This document shows, piece after piece, positions 1-8,248 of a stretch of DNA of 64,000 bases. Under the pieces are notes generated by a model. The model was not told the origin of the DNA. It was given only the letters and a program-made list of their open reading frames with translations, and ran no database searches. The DNA lies in assembly GCF_003056355.1 (NCBI RefSeq), contig NZ_PYVW01000016.1, positions 1 to 64,000 of the forward strand, in the 5' to 3' direction. The position numbers and the translations under genes are program-made. The stretch comes from Devosia naphthalenivorans (GTDB lineage: Bacteria > Pseudomonadota > Alphaproteobacteria > Rhizobiales > Devosiaceae). How positions within the stretch are numbered: the first letter of the stretch is position 1; each line of letters opens with the position of its first letter.

Positions 1-2
1 GC

Positions 3-158
3 AGGCTGCCGCGAAAATCCGATCTGGCAACCATCACCGACGAGCACCTGCAAACCATTGTCGCCCTCTACAACAACACCCCGCGAAAATGTCTCGACTT
101 CCAAACCCCAAATGAGGTCTTCTCCAGCTTCTCTAACCGTGTTGCACTTCAAACGTGA
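3..158 (+). CDS. IS30-family transposase, C-terminal fragment cut by the window edge
   Basis: An open frame runs in from the left edge and stops at TGA 156-158. Its end contains the motif YNNTPRKCLDFQTPNEVF, which is the hallmark of the C-terminus of IS30-type DDE transposases (the YN-x-PR-x-L-x-x-x-TP-x-E-x-F box after the catalytic glutamate). Only about 51 residues are inside the window, so the catalytic triad cannot be checked. The terminal inverted repeat probably overlaps or follows the stop codon, but I cannot define it without the other end. It marks the right end of an insertion sequence next to host genes. Confidence 0.78.
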   Translation, partial: RLPRKSDLATITDEHLQTIVALYNNTPRKCLDFQTPNEVFSSFSNRVALQT

Positions 159-237
159 GTCCACCTTCCCGCTTTCGCCGGAATGACGCGGTGGAAGCGA
201 AAAGGACGGCAAACGTCCAAGGTAGACACTCCCGGCT

Positions 238-990
238 TCAGGGGAAGAACAGCAGCTTTATCGCCATGCTGATGGAAATGACGACGACCAGCGGGCGGAT
301 GAGTTTGGCCCCGAAGCGGATGCCGGCGCGGGCGCCGGCATAGCCGCCGACCAGTTGGCCCAGGGCCATGGCGATGGCTGCAGGCCAGACCACGTCGCCG
401 GCCGGAATGAAGATGACGAGCGCGGCCAGGTTCGAGGTGAAATTGAGCACCTTTGTGTGGCCCGAGGCGCGGGTGACGCCCAGGCCCAGCAGCGTCACGA
501 AACAGATGGTGAAGAACGAGCCGGTGCCGGGGCCGAAAATGCCGTCGTAGAAACCCAGCACAAAGCCGATGGCCGGAACGGCAAGGGCGAACGGCAGGCG
601 CGCGGTACGGTCGGCGTCCGACAGGCTGGGCGAAAACAGAAAATACAGCGCGATGCCGATCAGCGCGATGGGCACGGCAATTTCGAGCAGGCTGATATCG
701 ATACGCTTGACGACGAGGGCGCCGATCAGGCTGCCGCCGAAGGTGAGCGCGATGGCGGGCAGAAGCGAGCGGAGCGAGACATAACCGCGCCGCCAGAAGG
801 TGACGGCTGCCATCGCCGTGCCCACGACACCCTGCAGCTTGTTGGTCGCCAGCGCCGAGACCGGCGGCAGCCCCACGAACAACAAGGCGGGAATGCCGAT
901 CATGCCGCCGCCGCCGGCGACCGCATCGACAAAGCCTGCCAGCATGCCGACGCCGGCCAGCGCGAGGAGAATCAGGGGATCGACGATCAC
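238..990 (-). CDS. TSUP (TauE/SafE) family membrane transporter, YfcA-like
   Basis: A 250-residue, almost wholly hydrophobic protein with about eight membrane segments. The two halves carry the family's repeated glycine-rich motifs, AGFVDAVAGGGG near residue 19 and GFYDGIFGPGTGSF near residue 146, which are typical of YfcA-type TSUP permeases for sulfite, sulfonate or other organic anions. The substrate is not visible from sequence. The start is GTG at 990-988 and overlaps the stop of the upstream glycosyltransferase gene in a GTGA arrangement, so the two are probably translationally coupled although their functions are not obviously linked. Confidence 0.9.
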   Translation of the reverse strand: MIVDPLILLALAGVGMLAGFVDAVAGGGGMIGIPALLFVGLPPVSALATNKLQGVVGTAMAAVTFWRRGYVSLRSLLPAIALTFGGSLIGALVVKRIDISLLEIAVPIALIGIALYFLFSPSLSDADRTARLPFALAVPAIGFVLGFYDGIFGPGTGSFFTICFVTLLGLGVTRASGHTKVLNFTSNLAALVIFIPAGDVVWPAAIAMALGQLVGGYAGARAGIRFGAKLIRPLVVVISISMAIKLLFFP

Positions 991-2234
991 AGTTTAGCCT
1001 GCTCGTTCGGCGCGTCGGGGACCCGGCGCTCGTAGATGGGGATATTGATGATGGAGGACATGAAGCCGCTCATCATCAACTGGACGCCACACACAAGGAA
1101 GGTCATGGCGAGGATTGCGGCGCGCATGGTGCTGGTGAGATTGAGCACGCCGAAATCGCGGATTGCCCATTGATTGAGGCCCCAAAGCAGGGCCGCAAAG
1201 CCGATCAGCATCAGCGCGAACGCCACCAGCAGGACGCGCTCGAGCGTGATGGCTTCAAGGATGCGATCATAACTGCCGGAGCGCGGAATGAAGCCATAGC
1301 GGGAGGCGAAGCGGCGGCTGATGATGGCGAAGGATATCGACTGCAGGCCAACGATGACGCAGAGCGAGGCCACAAGGAAGGTGTGTACGTCGAGCACCAC
1401 GTGGCCATAGCGCACGGGGCCGGGAAGCAGGATGGCGCCGACGACGAGGCCCACCCAAAGCAAGGCTATGCCGGGATAGAGGAACAGCCAGCGCGGGGAG
1501 AACAGCAGGAGGAAGCGCAGATGGCGCCAGCCGTCGCGGAAGGACCGCAAATGCGGCGGGCGTGAGCGGCCGTCCTTGGCGAGGGTGGTGGGCACTTCGC
1601 GCACGTCGAGGCCGGCGAGCGTGGCCTTGACCACCATTTCGGAGGCAAATTCCATGCCCGATGTGCGCAGTTTCAGGGCGCGGATGGCGTCGCGCCGGAA
1701 GCCGCGCAGGCCGCAGTGAAAATCGCCGATCGGGGTGCGGAAAAACAGGCGGCCGGCGAAGCTCAGGGCCGGGTTGCCGATATAGCGGTGGTGCCAGGGC
1801 ATGGCGCCGGGCGCTATGCCGCCCTGGAAGCGGTTGCCCATGACGAGGTCGGCGCCATCGCGCAGGGCGGCGATGAAGGCGTCGAGCCGGGAGAAATCGT
1901 AACTGTCATCGGCATCGGCCATGATGACGAAGCGGCCGCGCGCCGCTGTAATGCCGCCGCCCAGCGCTGCGCCATAGCCGCGCTCGGGGACTGGGACCAC
2001 GCGGGCGCCGTTGGCTATGGCGATTTCGCGCGAGCCATCGGTGGACCCGTTATCGGCGATGAGGATTTCGCCGGCAATGCCGGTACGATCGAGGAAGCTG
2101 CGGGCCTTGGTGATGCAGAGGGCGAGCGTTTCGGCCTCGTCGAGGCACGGCATCAAAATGGTGAGTTCGAGTTCTTCCGCCAATTTGCCCCCCGCCGGAT
2201 GGGCACTTGTGCCGTGATTTGGCGGGGGTGGCAA
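987..2234 (-). CDS. Family 2 glycosyltransferase with C-terminal membrane segments
   Basis: The N-terminal 240 residues form a GT-A fold of the dolichyl-phosphate mannose/glucose synthase type: LTILMPCLDEAETLAL, the nucleotide-binding NGSTDGS, and the metal-binding MADADDSYD with its DxD-like acidic cluster. Several hydrophobic segments follow from about residue 245, as in polyprenyl-phosphate glycosyltransferases that sit in the inner membrane. The likely job is transfer of a sugar from a nucleotide donor to a lipid carrier; donor and acceptor are unknown. The length of 415 residues fits this subgroup. It is first of a two-gene unit with the TSUP transporter. Confidence 0.88.
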   Translation of the reverse strand: MPPPPNHGTSAHPAGGKLAEELELTILMPCLDEAETLALCITKARSFLDRTGIAGEILIADNGSTDGSREIAIANGARVVPVPERGYGAALGGGITAARGRFVIMADADDSYDFSRLDAFIAALRDGADLVMGNRFQGGIAPGAMPWHHRYIGNPALSFAGRLFFRTPIGDFHCGLRGFRRDAIRALKLRTSGMEFASEMVVKATLAGLDVREVPTTLAKDGRSRPPHLRSFRDGWRHLRFLLLFSPRWLFLYPGIALLWVGLVVGAILLPGPVRYGHVVLDVHTFLVASLCVIVGLQSISFAIISRRFASRYGFIPRSGSYDRILEAITLERVLLVAFALMLIGFAALLWGLNQWAIRDFGVLNLTSTMRAAILAMTFLVCGVQLMMSGFMSSIINIPIYERRVPDAPNEQAKL

Positions 2235-2252
2235 TGGTTGGGGGCACGAGAT

Positions 2253-2307
2253 CGGGGCCAGTCGCCCCCCACCCTTGATCCCTCCCCGCAGAGGGGGAGG
2301 GAGTTGA
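2253..2307. repeat. Dispersed GC-rich hairpin repeat, family B copy 1
   Basis: A C-run followed by CCCTTGATCCCTCCCCGC and a G-rich complement forms a strong stem (about 2279-2302). The same core occurs at 6656-6680 and 57473-57497. This copy lies 16 bp beyond the hisG stop codon, which is on the minus strand. It may act as a transcription terminator or mRNA 3' stabiliser, although no U-run follows the stem. Confidence 0.75.
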
Positions 2308-2322
2308 CTGACGGATTAGAGG

Positions 2323-3030
2323 TCAGATGTGGGCGGTGGTGCCGAGCTTGGCGAGGAAGGTTTCGAGTTGGGTCTGACTGTCGGCCGAACGATCGGCCGT
2401 GCGCGATACGATGAGACAGGCTTCGCTTTGCAGCATCACGCCGTCTTCAAGGACACGCAGGCCGTTGGCGGCGAGAGTGGAGCCGGTGGTGGTGATGTCG
2501 ACCACGATATCGGCAACGCCAGAGGCCGGCGCGGCTTCGGTGGCGCCGAGGCTTTCGACGGTGCGGTATTCGGCGATGCCGGCCTTGGCGAAATGCTGGC
2601 GGGTGATGGTGATGTATTTGGTGGCGATGCGCATCCAGCGGCCGTGGCGGGCGCGGAAGTCCGACGCGACGTCGGCCAAATCGTGCATGTGGGTGACGTC
2701 GATCCACGAATCCGGGACGGCGACGACAACATCGGCATTGCCGAAGCCCAGCGGCTTGGCGAAGGAAACGGCGCTTGGGCCATGTTCGCTGGTTTCGTGG
2801 ATGAGATCGCGGCCGGTGACGCCGATATCGATGGTGCCGCGGATGAGTTCGCGCGCGATTTCGGAGGCCGGGAAGAAGCGCACGGTGACTTCGGGCATGC
2901 CTTCGACGGCGCCGAGATAGGAGCGCGCGCCGCCGGGGCGGGTGATGGTCATGCCGTTTTGCGAGAACCATTCGCGGGTGAGTTCTTCGAGGCGACCCTT
3001 GGAGGGGACGGCGAGGGTGATGCCGGTCAT
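2323..3030 (-). CDS. hisG: ATP phosphoribosyltransferase catalytic subunit, short form
   Basis: Catalyses the first step of histidine synthesis, joining ATP and PRPP to give phosphoribosyl-ATP. At 235 residues it is the short HisG_S type, which lacks the C-terminal regulatory domain and works only in complex with HisZ. Visible family features are the N-terminal LAVPSKGRL, the segment RELIRGTIDIGVTGRDL and the PRPP-binding stretch DIVVDITTTGSTLAANGL. The start overlaps the end of hisZ by 4 bp, consistent with stoichiometric, coupled production of the two subunits. It is the last gene of the hisS-hisZ-hisG cluster. Confidence 0.97.
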   Translation of the reverse strand: MTGITLAVPSKGRLEELTREWFSQNGMTITRPGGARSYLGAVEGMPEVTVRFFPASEIARELIRGTIDIGVTGRDLIHETSEHGPSAVSFAKPLGFGNADVVVAVPDSWIDVTHMHDLADVASDFRARHGRWMRIATKYITITRQHFAKAGIAEYRTVESLGATEAAPASGVADIVVDITTTGSTLAANGLRVLEDGVMLQSEACLIVSRTADRSADSQTQLETFLAKLGTTAHI

Positions 3031-4091
3031 TGTGCGACCTCCGCTTCGAGCCGATCGACCCAGACCGAGCAGCCGGATGCAGCGATCGGTGCCGTGGCGC
3101 CGAGACGTTCCAGCAGGCGATCATATTGGCCGCCGGACGCCAGGACCTGTCCGTTGGCACCAGTCATTTCGAAGACGATGCCGGTGTAATAATCGAGGCG
3201 CGGCGAAAAGCTGGCGTCGAAAGTCACACGCGCTTCGCCCAGGCCATTGAGGTGACGGCGGATGGCGCGGATGGGCGCGCCGAGCATCAGCCGGTGCCGG
3301 CTGGCGAGCGCCTCGATCTGGGTCAGAGCCTGCAGCACGGGACCAGAAATAGCGAGGTAGTCACGCAGCAGCTTCAGCGTTGCTGCGGGCACATGCGCAG
3401 CATCCAGTGCCTGTTGCTCCAGGTAACGGTCGGCGATTTCCTCGGGCGTACGACCTTCCGAGAGGCTGAGGCCGGCGGCAACCATTTGCGCCGTGATGTC
3501 CTCGATCAGGGCGTCACGGCTGGGCTGTTGCTCGCGCGGCATGTCCGGCGCGGCCTCGAGGCGGGTCAGCAGGCGGTCAAGCGCCTCGGTGTGGCCGAAG
3601 CGATTGCGGATGCGCGGACGCCAGGCGTCGGGCATGTCGGCCTGGACCAGCAGTGCCTCGAAGAGGCCCACGCCGCCCAGGCGGACATGGGGCACGACGC
3701 CGAAAATGGAGAGAGCCGCACGGGCGAAGGTCAGCACCTGATCGAGCGCAATATCGCCATTGGGCTGGGCGAGGAGTTCGATGCCGGCCTGGTCGAACTC
3801 GGCGGGGCCGATTTCGCGCTGACGGAAGATGGGGCCCATATAGGAAAAAGCGGCGGGGCGCCCTACCCCATCGGCGATATAGGACTGGACGATCGGCAGG
3901 GTGAAATCGGGGCGCAGGCAGTGCTCCGCGCCGGTCGCGTCGGTGGTGAGCAGGAGGCGGCGGCCGAATTCTTCGCCGGCGAGATCGAAATATGGATCGG
4001 CGGAGAGCAGCAGGGGCGGCGTGGCGCGCGTGGCGCCCTGGGCTTCCACGAGGGATTCGAGATTGGCACGGCGGAGGGCGGCGCCGGTCAT
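3027..4091 (-). CDS. hisZ: ATP phosphoribosyltransferase regulatory subunit
   Basis: A catalytically inactive relative of histidyl-tRNA synthetase that binds HisG_S and gives it activity and histidine feedback control. The class II synthetase fold is seen in FSYMGPIFRQREIGPAEFDQ near residue 100 and LDYYTGIVFEMT near residue 300. I start it at ATG 4091 (MTGAALRRAN, 354 residues). The frame stays open to 4160, but those extra codons lie in a dispersed 36-bp repeat, so a longer start is unlikely. It overlaps hisG by 4 bp and follows hisS after 172 bp that hold an inverted repeat pair. Confidence 0.95.
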   Translation of the reverse strand: MTGAALRRANLESLVEAQGATRATPPLLLSADPYFDLAGEEFGRRLLLTTDATGAEHCLRPDFTLPIVQSYIADGVGRPAAFSYMGPIFRQREIGPAEFDQAGIELLAQPNGDIALDQVLTFARAALSIFGVVPHVRLGGVGLFEALLVQADMPDAWRPRIRNRFGHTEALDRLLTRLEAAPDMPREQQPSRDALIEDITAQMVAAGLSLSEGRTPEEIADRYLEQQALDAAHVPAATLKLLRDYLAISGPVLQALTQIEALASRHRLMLGAPIRAIRRHLNGLGEARVTFDASFSPRLDYYTGIVFEMTGANGQVLASGGQYDRLLERLGATAPIAASGCSVWVDRLEAEVAQ

Positions 4092-4132
4092 GGGGTAGCG
4101 CCCTTGGTGCAAATTGCTCTCCCCAAACTCGG

Positions 4133-4238
4133 TGTCGCGCCGGCGCAGGCCGGGGTCCATCCTGAGATGGTGACGGCTGCACTACCTTGTGGCCGTGGCG
4201 TGATCTCGGGATGGATTCCGGCCTGCGCCGGAATGACA
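4133..4238. repeat. Inverted pair of 36-bp dispersed repeats, family A, between hisZ and hisS
   Basis: Arms 4133-4168 and 4203-4238 are inverted copies that match at 30 of 36 positions, with the shared core CCGGCGCAGGCCGG. The same 36-bp unit occurs as another inverted pair at 47638-47725. The pair could fold into a long hairpin in the hisS-hisZ message. It resembles intergenic REP/BIME elements. Confidence 0.85.
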
Positions 4239-4263
4239 TCGTGATTGTGGATGGAGAGGAGAC

Positions 4264-5760
4264 TCATTGCTCGCTCAGCAGTTTTTGCACCGCGCTGACG
4301 AGGTCTTCGCGCTTGATTTCGAACTGGCCGGGGCGGGCGGCTTTCCATTCGGCGTTGTCGGTGATGGCGGCGGCGGCCTGTTTTCCAGCTATCAGGTCCT
4401 TTACCTGCAGGATGCCCTGATCGCGCTCCTGGGAGCCTTCGATGATGACGGCGGGGGCGTTGCGCTTGTCGGCGTAGGCGACCTGCTTGCCGAAGTTCTT
4501 GGTGTTGCCCAGGAACATTTCGGCGCGAATGCCCGCATTGCGGAGTTCGGATACCATGGCTTGGTAGCCGGCCATCTGGTCCTTGTCCATGACGAGGACG
4601 ACGACGGGGCCGACCGGTTCGGTGGTGCCGAGATTGCCGGTGAGTTTGAGGGCGTTGGCGAGGCGGGACACGCCGATGGAGAAGCCGGTTGCCGGAACTG
4701 GTTCGCGGCGGAAGCGGGAGACGAGACCATCATAGCGGCCACCGCCGCCAACGGAGCCGAAGACGACATCCTGGCCTTTTTCGTTTTGCACCTTGAAGGT
4801 CAGTTCGATCTCGAAGACCGGACCGGTGTAATATTCGAGGCCACGAACGACCGAGGGGTCGAGGATAACGCGGCCACCGAAACCTGCGGCGCTGACGAGG
4901 CCGAAGATGGAGGCTAGTTCCTGCACACCGGCAAGGCCGGTTTCGGAGCCGCCGATAAGACCGGCGAGCGCGTTGATTGTCGACACGACATGGGCGTTGC
5001 TGCCCGGTTCGACGCCATTGGCGGGAATGCCGCTTTCGACATAGGCGAGGATGGGATCGATCTGTTCGGGGGACAGGCCGGCGCCCTTGGTGAAATCGCC
5101 GCTTTCGTCCTTGCGACCGGCGCCGAGCAGGAGCTTGACGCCTTCTGTCCCGAACTTGTCCAGCTTGTCGATGGCCCGAAGCACGGTGAGCTTTTGCGCA
5201 TCGGTGGTGACGCCGGCAGTGGCGAGAACGCCATCGAGCACTTTGCGGTTGTTGACGCGCACGACGTACTGGCCCGCAAGGCCCAGCGCGTCCATGACAT
5301 CGGCCATCATCATGCACATTTCGGCGTCGGCTTCGGGGCCACCAGCGCCGACGGTATCGGCGTCGAACTGCATGAACTGGCGGAAGCGGCCGGGGCCGGG
5401 CTTCTCGTTGCGGAACACATAACCCTGCCGATAGGAGCGATAAGGCTTGGGCAGGGTTTCGAAATTCTCGGCGAAGTAGCGGGCGAGCGGCGCGGTCAGG
5501 TCGTAGCGCAGGCTCATCCACTGCTCGTCGTCATCCTGCAGGGAAAAGACGCCGGCATTGGGCCGATCGGTATCGGGCAGGAATTTGCCAAGGGTTTCGG
5601 TCAGTTCCAGAAGAGGCGTTTCAACGGGATCGAACCCGTAGCGCTCATAGACCTTGCGGATGGTGTCGATCATGGCGCCGACAGCGGCGATCTCGCCGGG
5701 CGTGCGGTCCTCGAACCCACGCGGCAGACGCGGGGCGATCAGCTTGGTCTTTTCGGTCAT
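4264..5760 (-). CDS. hisS: Histidyl-tRNA synthetase
   Basis: Charges tRNA-His with histidine. The 498-residue class II enzyme shows motif 2 as [18 protein letters not shown] near residue 115, the histidine-binding motif [13 protein letters not shown] near residue 310, and motif 3 near [12 protein letters not shown] around residue 375. It is the alphaproteobacterial form, a lineage in which this enzyme has adapted to tRNA-His lacking the usual G-1:C73 pair; the matching tRNA-His with A73 is in this same window at 33808-33884. It leads the cluster hisS-hisZ-hisG, linking histidine supply and use. Confidence 0.97.
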   Translation of the reverse strand: MTEKTKLIAPRLPRGFEDRTPGEIAAVGAMIDTIRKVYERYGFDPVETPLLELTETLGKFLPDTDRPNAGVFSLQDDDEQWMSLRYDLTAPLARYFAENFETLPKPYRSYRQGYVFRNEKPGPGRFRQFMQFDADTVGAGGPEADAEMCMMMADVMDALGLAGQYVVRVNNRKVLDGVLATAGVTTDAQKLTVLRAIDKLDKFGTEGVKLLLGAGRKDESGDFTKGAGLSPEQIDPILAYVESGIPANGVEPGSNAHVVSTINALAGLIGGSETGLAGVQELASIFGLVSAAGFGGRVILDPSVVRGLEYYTGPVFEIELTFKVQNEKGQDVVFGSVGGGGRYDGLVSRFRREPVPATGFSIGVSRLANALKLTGNLGTTEPVGPVVVLVMDKDQMAGYQAMVSELRNAGIRAEMFLGNTKNFGKQVAYADKRNAPAVIIEGSQERDQGILQVKDLIAGKQAAAAITDNAEWKAARPGQFEIKREDLVSAVQKLLSEQ

Positions 5761-5829
5761 CGGATCGTCCTTGGAAGTCGCGCCGTTGTTAGCGGATAGA
5801 GGCGGTCAAAACAACACGTTGCAGGCGGC

Positions 5830-5975
5830 GTTCCCTGACTCTCAGGGAGAGGGGTGGTGAGGGTTCCCGGCTTGAGCACCGAGAGTGAACCCCTCACCCG
5901 GCGCAACGTGCCGACCCTCGGGTCGACGCCCGAGGGCAGGCTCTCTCCTCTCAGGGCCGGGTGGGGCAGTGGGCG
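5830..5975. repeat. Intergenic palindromic repeats upstream of hisS, family C type
   Basis: The stretch holds two inverted units rich in CTCTCC/GGAGAG and CCCTCACCCGGC elements, including a stem built on CCCTCGGGTCGACGCCCGAGGG. Related sequences occur at 51646-51717 and 54183-54243. No coding signal was seen here. A promoter for hisS must lie between the repeat and 5760, but no clear -35/-10 pair is evident. Confidence 0.6.
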
Positions 5976-6017
5976 GCTTAGGGAAGGAGGCCGGGATTTC
6001 TCCTGGCCTCCGAGCTT

Positions 6018-6278
6018 TTACATCCCGGGTCTCCGCAAGGGGGGCGGGATGGTCTGGTTGACCGGGATGTCGAGCCAGTGAGCCGGGCTTGCGGCGGGTG
6101 GCAGGCCCAGATCGTCCCGCAGGTAGGCGGGCAGATGGGCAGGCATCCGCGGGCGGTTCCACCAGGCGCTGATTGCCGCCCCGAGGACGGACACCAGACC
6201 GCGCTGGTGCACGGCGTCGGCGATGGAGAATTCAAGGCGCAGAACGACGCTGCCCTCGGGAAGGGTATTGTAGGACAT
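6018..6278 (-). CDS. Small DUF1127-like protein
   Basis: An 86-residue frame whose central segment PAHLPAYLRDDLGLPP resembles the short arginine-rich DUF1127 motif (L-x-x-x-L-x-x-D-I/L-G-L) common in alphaproteobacteria, where such small proteins affect phosphate or RNA metabolism. A weak GGAA ribosome site precedes the ATG. There are no close same-strand neighbours. Function cannot be stated, and the call as a real gene rests on the motif and on the lack of any better frame in this interval. Confidence 0.5.
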   Translation of the reverse strand: MSYNTLPEGSVVLRLEFSIADAVHQRGLVSVLGAAISAWWNRPRMPAHLPAYLRDDLGLPPAASPAHWLDIPVNQTIPPPLRRPGM

Positions 6279-6742
6279 GATGATTTCCGGACGCGTGGCG
6301 TGCGGCCGGCCTCTGGTTGCGGTGGGGATGGATGGGGCGGAATCAGAGCGCAGGGCGACCCGATTTCAGCACATCACGGTTGGTAGCTAGGTAGTGTCCA
6401 CGGCAGAAACTGCCGGAGGGCGACGGGGTACAGGGACTTAGGCTTGTACGAGATGTCGCATTTTGAGGCCCTGGGGCGAAACGAACATGGCTGTCATGCG
6501 GTGCCTCCCTCAGGTTGGCGTTTGTGGACGGGTGTTTTCTAGCTCTCGTTTCCGTGATCCGCAAGAGCAGATGTGGCGGGATGTCGCAGACGGGGTTGGT
6601 TGTGGCACGAAGGCAACAGGGGGTTGGGGGTGGAGGCAATATCGGGGCTAAGCGTCCCCCCACCCTTGATCCCTCCCCGCAAGGGGGAGGGTGTCGACTA
6701 GAAACAGCGGCGCAGGACGCCCATGCCTCATAGGTGAAAGAT
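6279..6742. other. Non-coding stretch between the DUF1127-like gene and tag
   Basis: Apart from repeat family B copy 2 I see no convincing gene in these 464 bases. A minus-strand 19-codon frame (6497-6438) has a GGGAGG ribosome site but is too short to call. The region may contain the leader and promoter of the small gene that ends at 6018. Confidence 0.5.
6626..6697. repeat. Dispersed GC-rich hairpin repeat, family B copy 2
   Basis: The core at 6656-6680 is identical to that of copies at 2265-2289 and 57473-57497, and the flanking GGGG block and the trailing GACT are also shared. This copy lies 46 bp beyond the stop codon of tag, on the same side relative to the gene as the other two copies. 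Confidence 0.75.
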
Positions 6743-7369
6743 TTAGGCGGGCCGGATCAGGGCCGCGCGCTCTGCTTCAACTTCATCGCGACAGAAGCAT
6801 CCTTCGACGTGGTCGTTGACCAGGCCCATGGCCTGCATGAAGGCATAGCAGGTGGTGGGACCAACAAAGGAGAAGCCGCGTTTGCGCAGGTCCTTGCTGA
6901 GGGCGACGGAGGCTTCGGTCTGGGCCAGACGGCGCAGGTTTTCCCAGCTCAGATCGTTGGGGCGATGCTCCGGGCGGGTTTCGAAGCGCCAGAAATAGGC
7001 GGCGAGCGAGCCGAACTCCTCCTGCAGAACCAGTGCACGCTTGGCGTTGTTGATGGTGGCGGCGATCTTGCCACGGTGGCGGATGATGCCGACGTCGCCC
7101 AGCAGGATCTCGATATCGGTCTCGGTCATGGCGGCGACCTTGGGAATATCGAAGCCGTGAAAGACCTGACGGAAGCGTTCCCGCTTGCGCAGGATGGTGA
7201 TCCAGGAGAGACCGGACTGGAAGCCTTCAAGGCAGATTTTTTCGAAGAGCCTGGTGTCCGAAGTCGCGGGGCGGCCCCATTCATGGTCGTGATAGTGCCG
7301 GTAGAGGGGATCATCGCCCGCCCAGGGGCAGCGCGGCAAAGCGTCTGGTGCTGGTTCGCTAGATGTCAT
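6743..7369 (-). CDS. tag: DNA-3-methyladenine glycosylase I
   Basis: Removes 3-methyladenine from alkylated DNA as the first step of base excision repair. The 208-residue protein has the family start RCPWAGDDPLYRHYHDHEWG, the pocket motif GFQSGLSW near residue 50, and the zinc-binding C-terminus NDHVEGCFC near residue 185, which supplies His and Cys ligands together with the N-terminal Cys and His. Length and motif order match E. coli Tag. It stands alone, with repeat family B copy 2 beyond its 3' end. Confidence 0.95.
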   Translation of the reverse strand: MTSSEPAPDALPRCPWAGDDPLYRHYHDHEWGRPATSDTRLFEKICLEGFQSGLSWITILRKRERFRQVFHGFDIPKVAAMTETDIEILLGDVGIIRHRGKIAATINNAKRALVLQEEFGSLAAYFWRFETRPEHRPNDLSWENLRRLAQTEASVALSKDLRKRGFSFVGPTTCYAFMQAMGLVNDHVEGCFCRDEVEAERAALIRPA

Positions 7370-7555
7370 GGCTGATCGCTCCCTGCGGCCTCGCAGGCTT
7401 AACCGAGGGCAAGCAACAGCGCAATCTTAGTGCCGCAATAACCATCAGCCTCGCCAATGGCTTAACCAATCCGCTTCACCGCTTTTTGCCAATTCCAGGC
7501 GCAGACTGCCCGCCAAAGCTGGCCCTGAGGCAGCAAGCAAAGCGAGGCGGTTGCG

Positions 7556-8179
7556 ATGAAACCTGGTGTGGTGGTGCGGAGTGCCATGGCGCTCGTGTTG
7601 TTGGCGGCGAGCGTGATTTCGGCGCAGGCACAGGGGCTGCAGCCCGGCTGGCGCTTTCAGCCACCGCCGGGAATCACCGTCGTGCCGCCCAACCGGCCGC
7701 GGCACGGGCTGGCGCTGCAGGCTAATCTGCACGTCGATCCGGTGTTCCTGCGCCAGGTGGTGCGTTATGACACGCATGAGCGCAGCGGCACCATCGTGGT
7801 CGATACATCAGCGCATTTCCTGTATTTCGTGCTCGGGGATGGACGCGCGCTGCGCTACGGCATCGGCGTCGCCAAATCCGGTTTTGAATGGAACGGCACG
7901 CATCGCGTGACGCGCAAGGCGGAATGGCCAAGCTGGACGCCGCCCGCCGAAATGCTGCGCCGCCGGCCCGACCTGCCCCGGCACATGAAAGGCGGGCTGG
8001 ACAATCCGCTGGGAGCACGAGCGCTCTATATCGGCTCGACACTGTATCGCATTCACGGCACCACCGAGCCATGGAGCATCGGGCAGAACGTTTCGTCGGG
8101 CTGCATCCGCATGACGAACGAAGACGTCGTTGACCTTTACGTGCGGGTAAAAATCAACACCAAAGTCGTCGTCCTTTGA
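7556..8179 (+). CDS. L,D-transpeptidase (YkuD domain)
   Basis: A 207-residue exported enzyme with a signal peptide ending near residue 24 (AQAQG). The YkuD domain spans about residues 80-207 and contains the catalytic signature HGTTEPWSIGQNVSSGCIRM, in which the Cys is the nucleophile and the first His the base. Such enzymes make 3-3 cross-links in peptidoglycan or attach proteins to it. The ATG follows GAGGCGGTTGCG, a modest ribosome site. It ends 69 bp before the TadG-like gene on the same strand, so the two might be cotranscribed. Confidence 0.93.
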   Translation: MKPGVVVRSAMALVLLAASVISAQAQGLQPGWRFQPPPGITVVPPNRPRHGLALQANLHVDPVFLRQVVRYDTHERSGTIVVDTSAHFLYFVLGDGRALRYGIGVAKSGFEWNGTHRVTRKAEWPSWTPPAEMLRRRPDLPRHMKGGLDNPLGARALYIGSTLYRIHGTTEPWSIGQNVSSGCIRMTNEDVVDLYVRVKINTKVVVL

Positions 8180-8248
8180 TAAGGATTATCTAGCACAATG
8201 ACGCCCGGGCTCCGCATCGGGGGCGGGTTTCCATGGGTCGACGGCGTC

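Noticed and set aside
6438-6497. 19-codon minus-strand frame with a GGGAGG ribosome site
   Set aside because: It could be a leader peptide of the small gene ending at 6018, but it is too short and has no attenuator-like structure that I can show.
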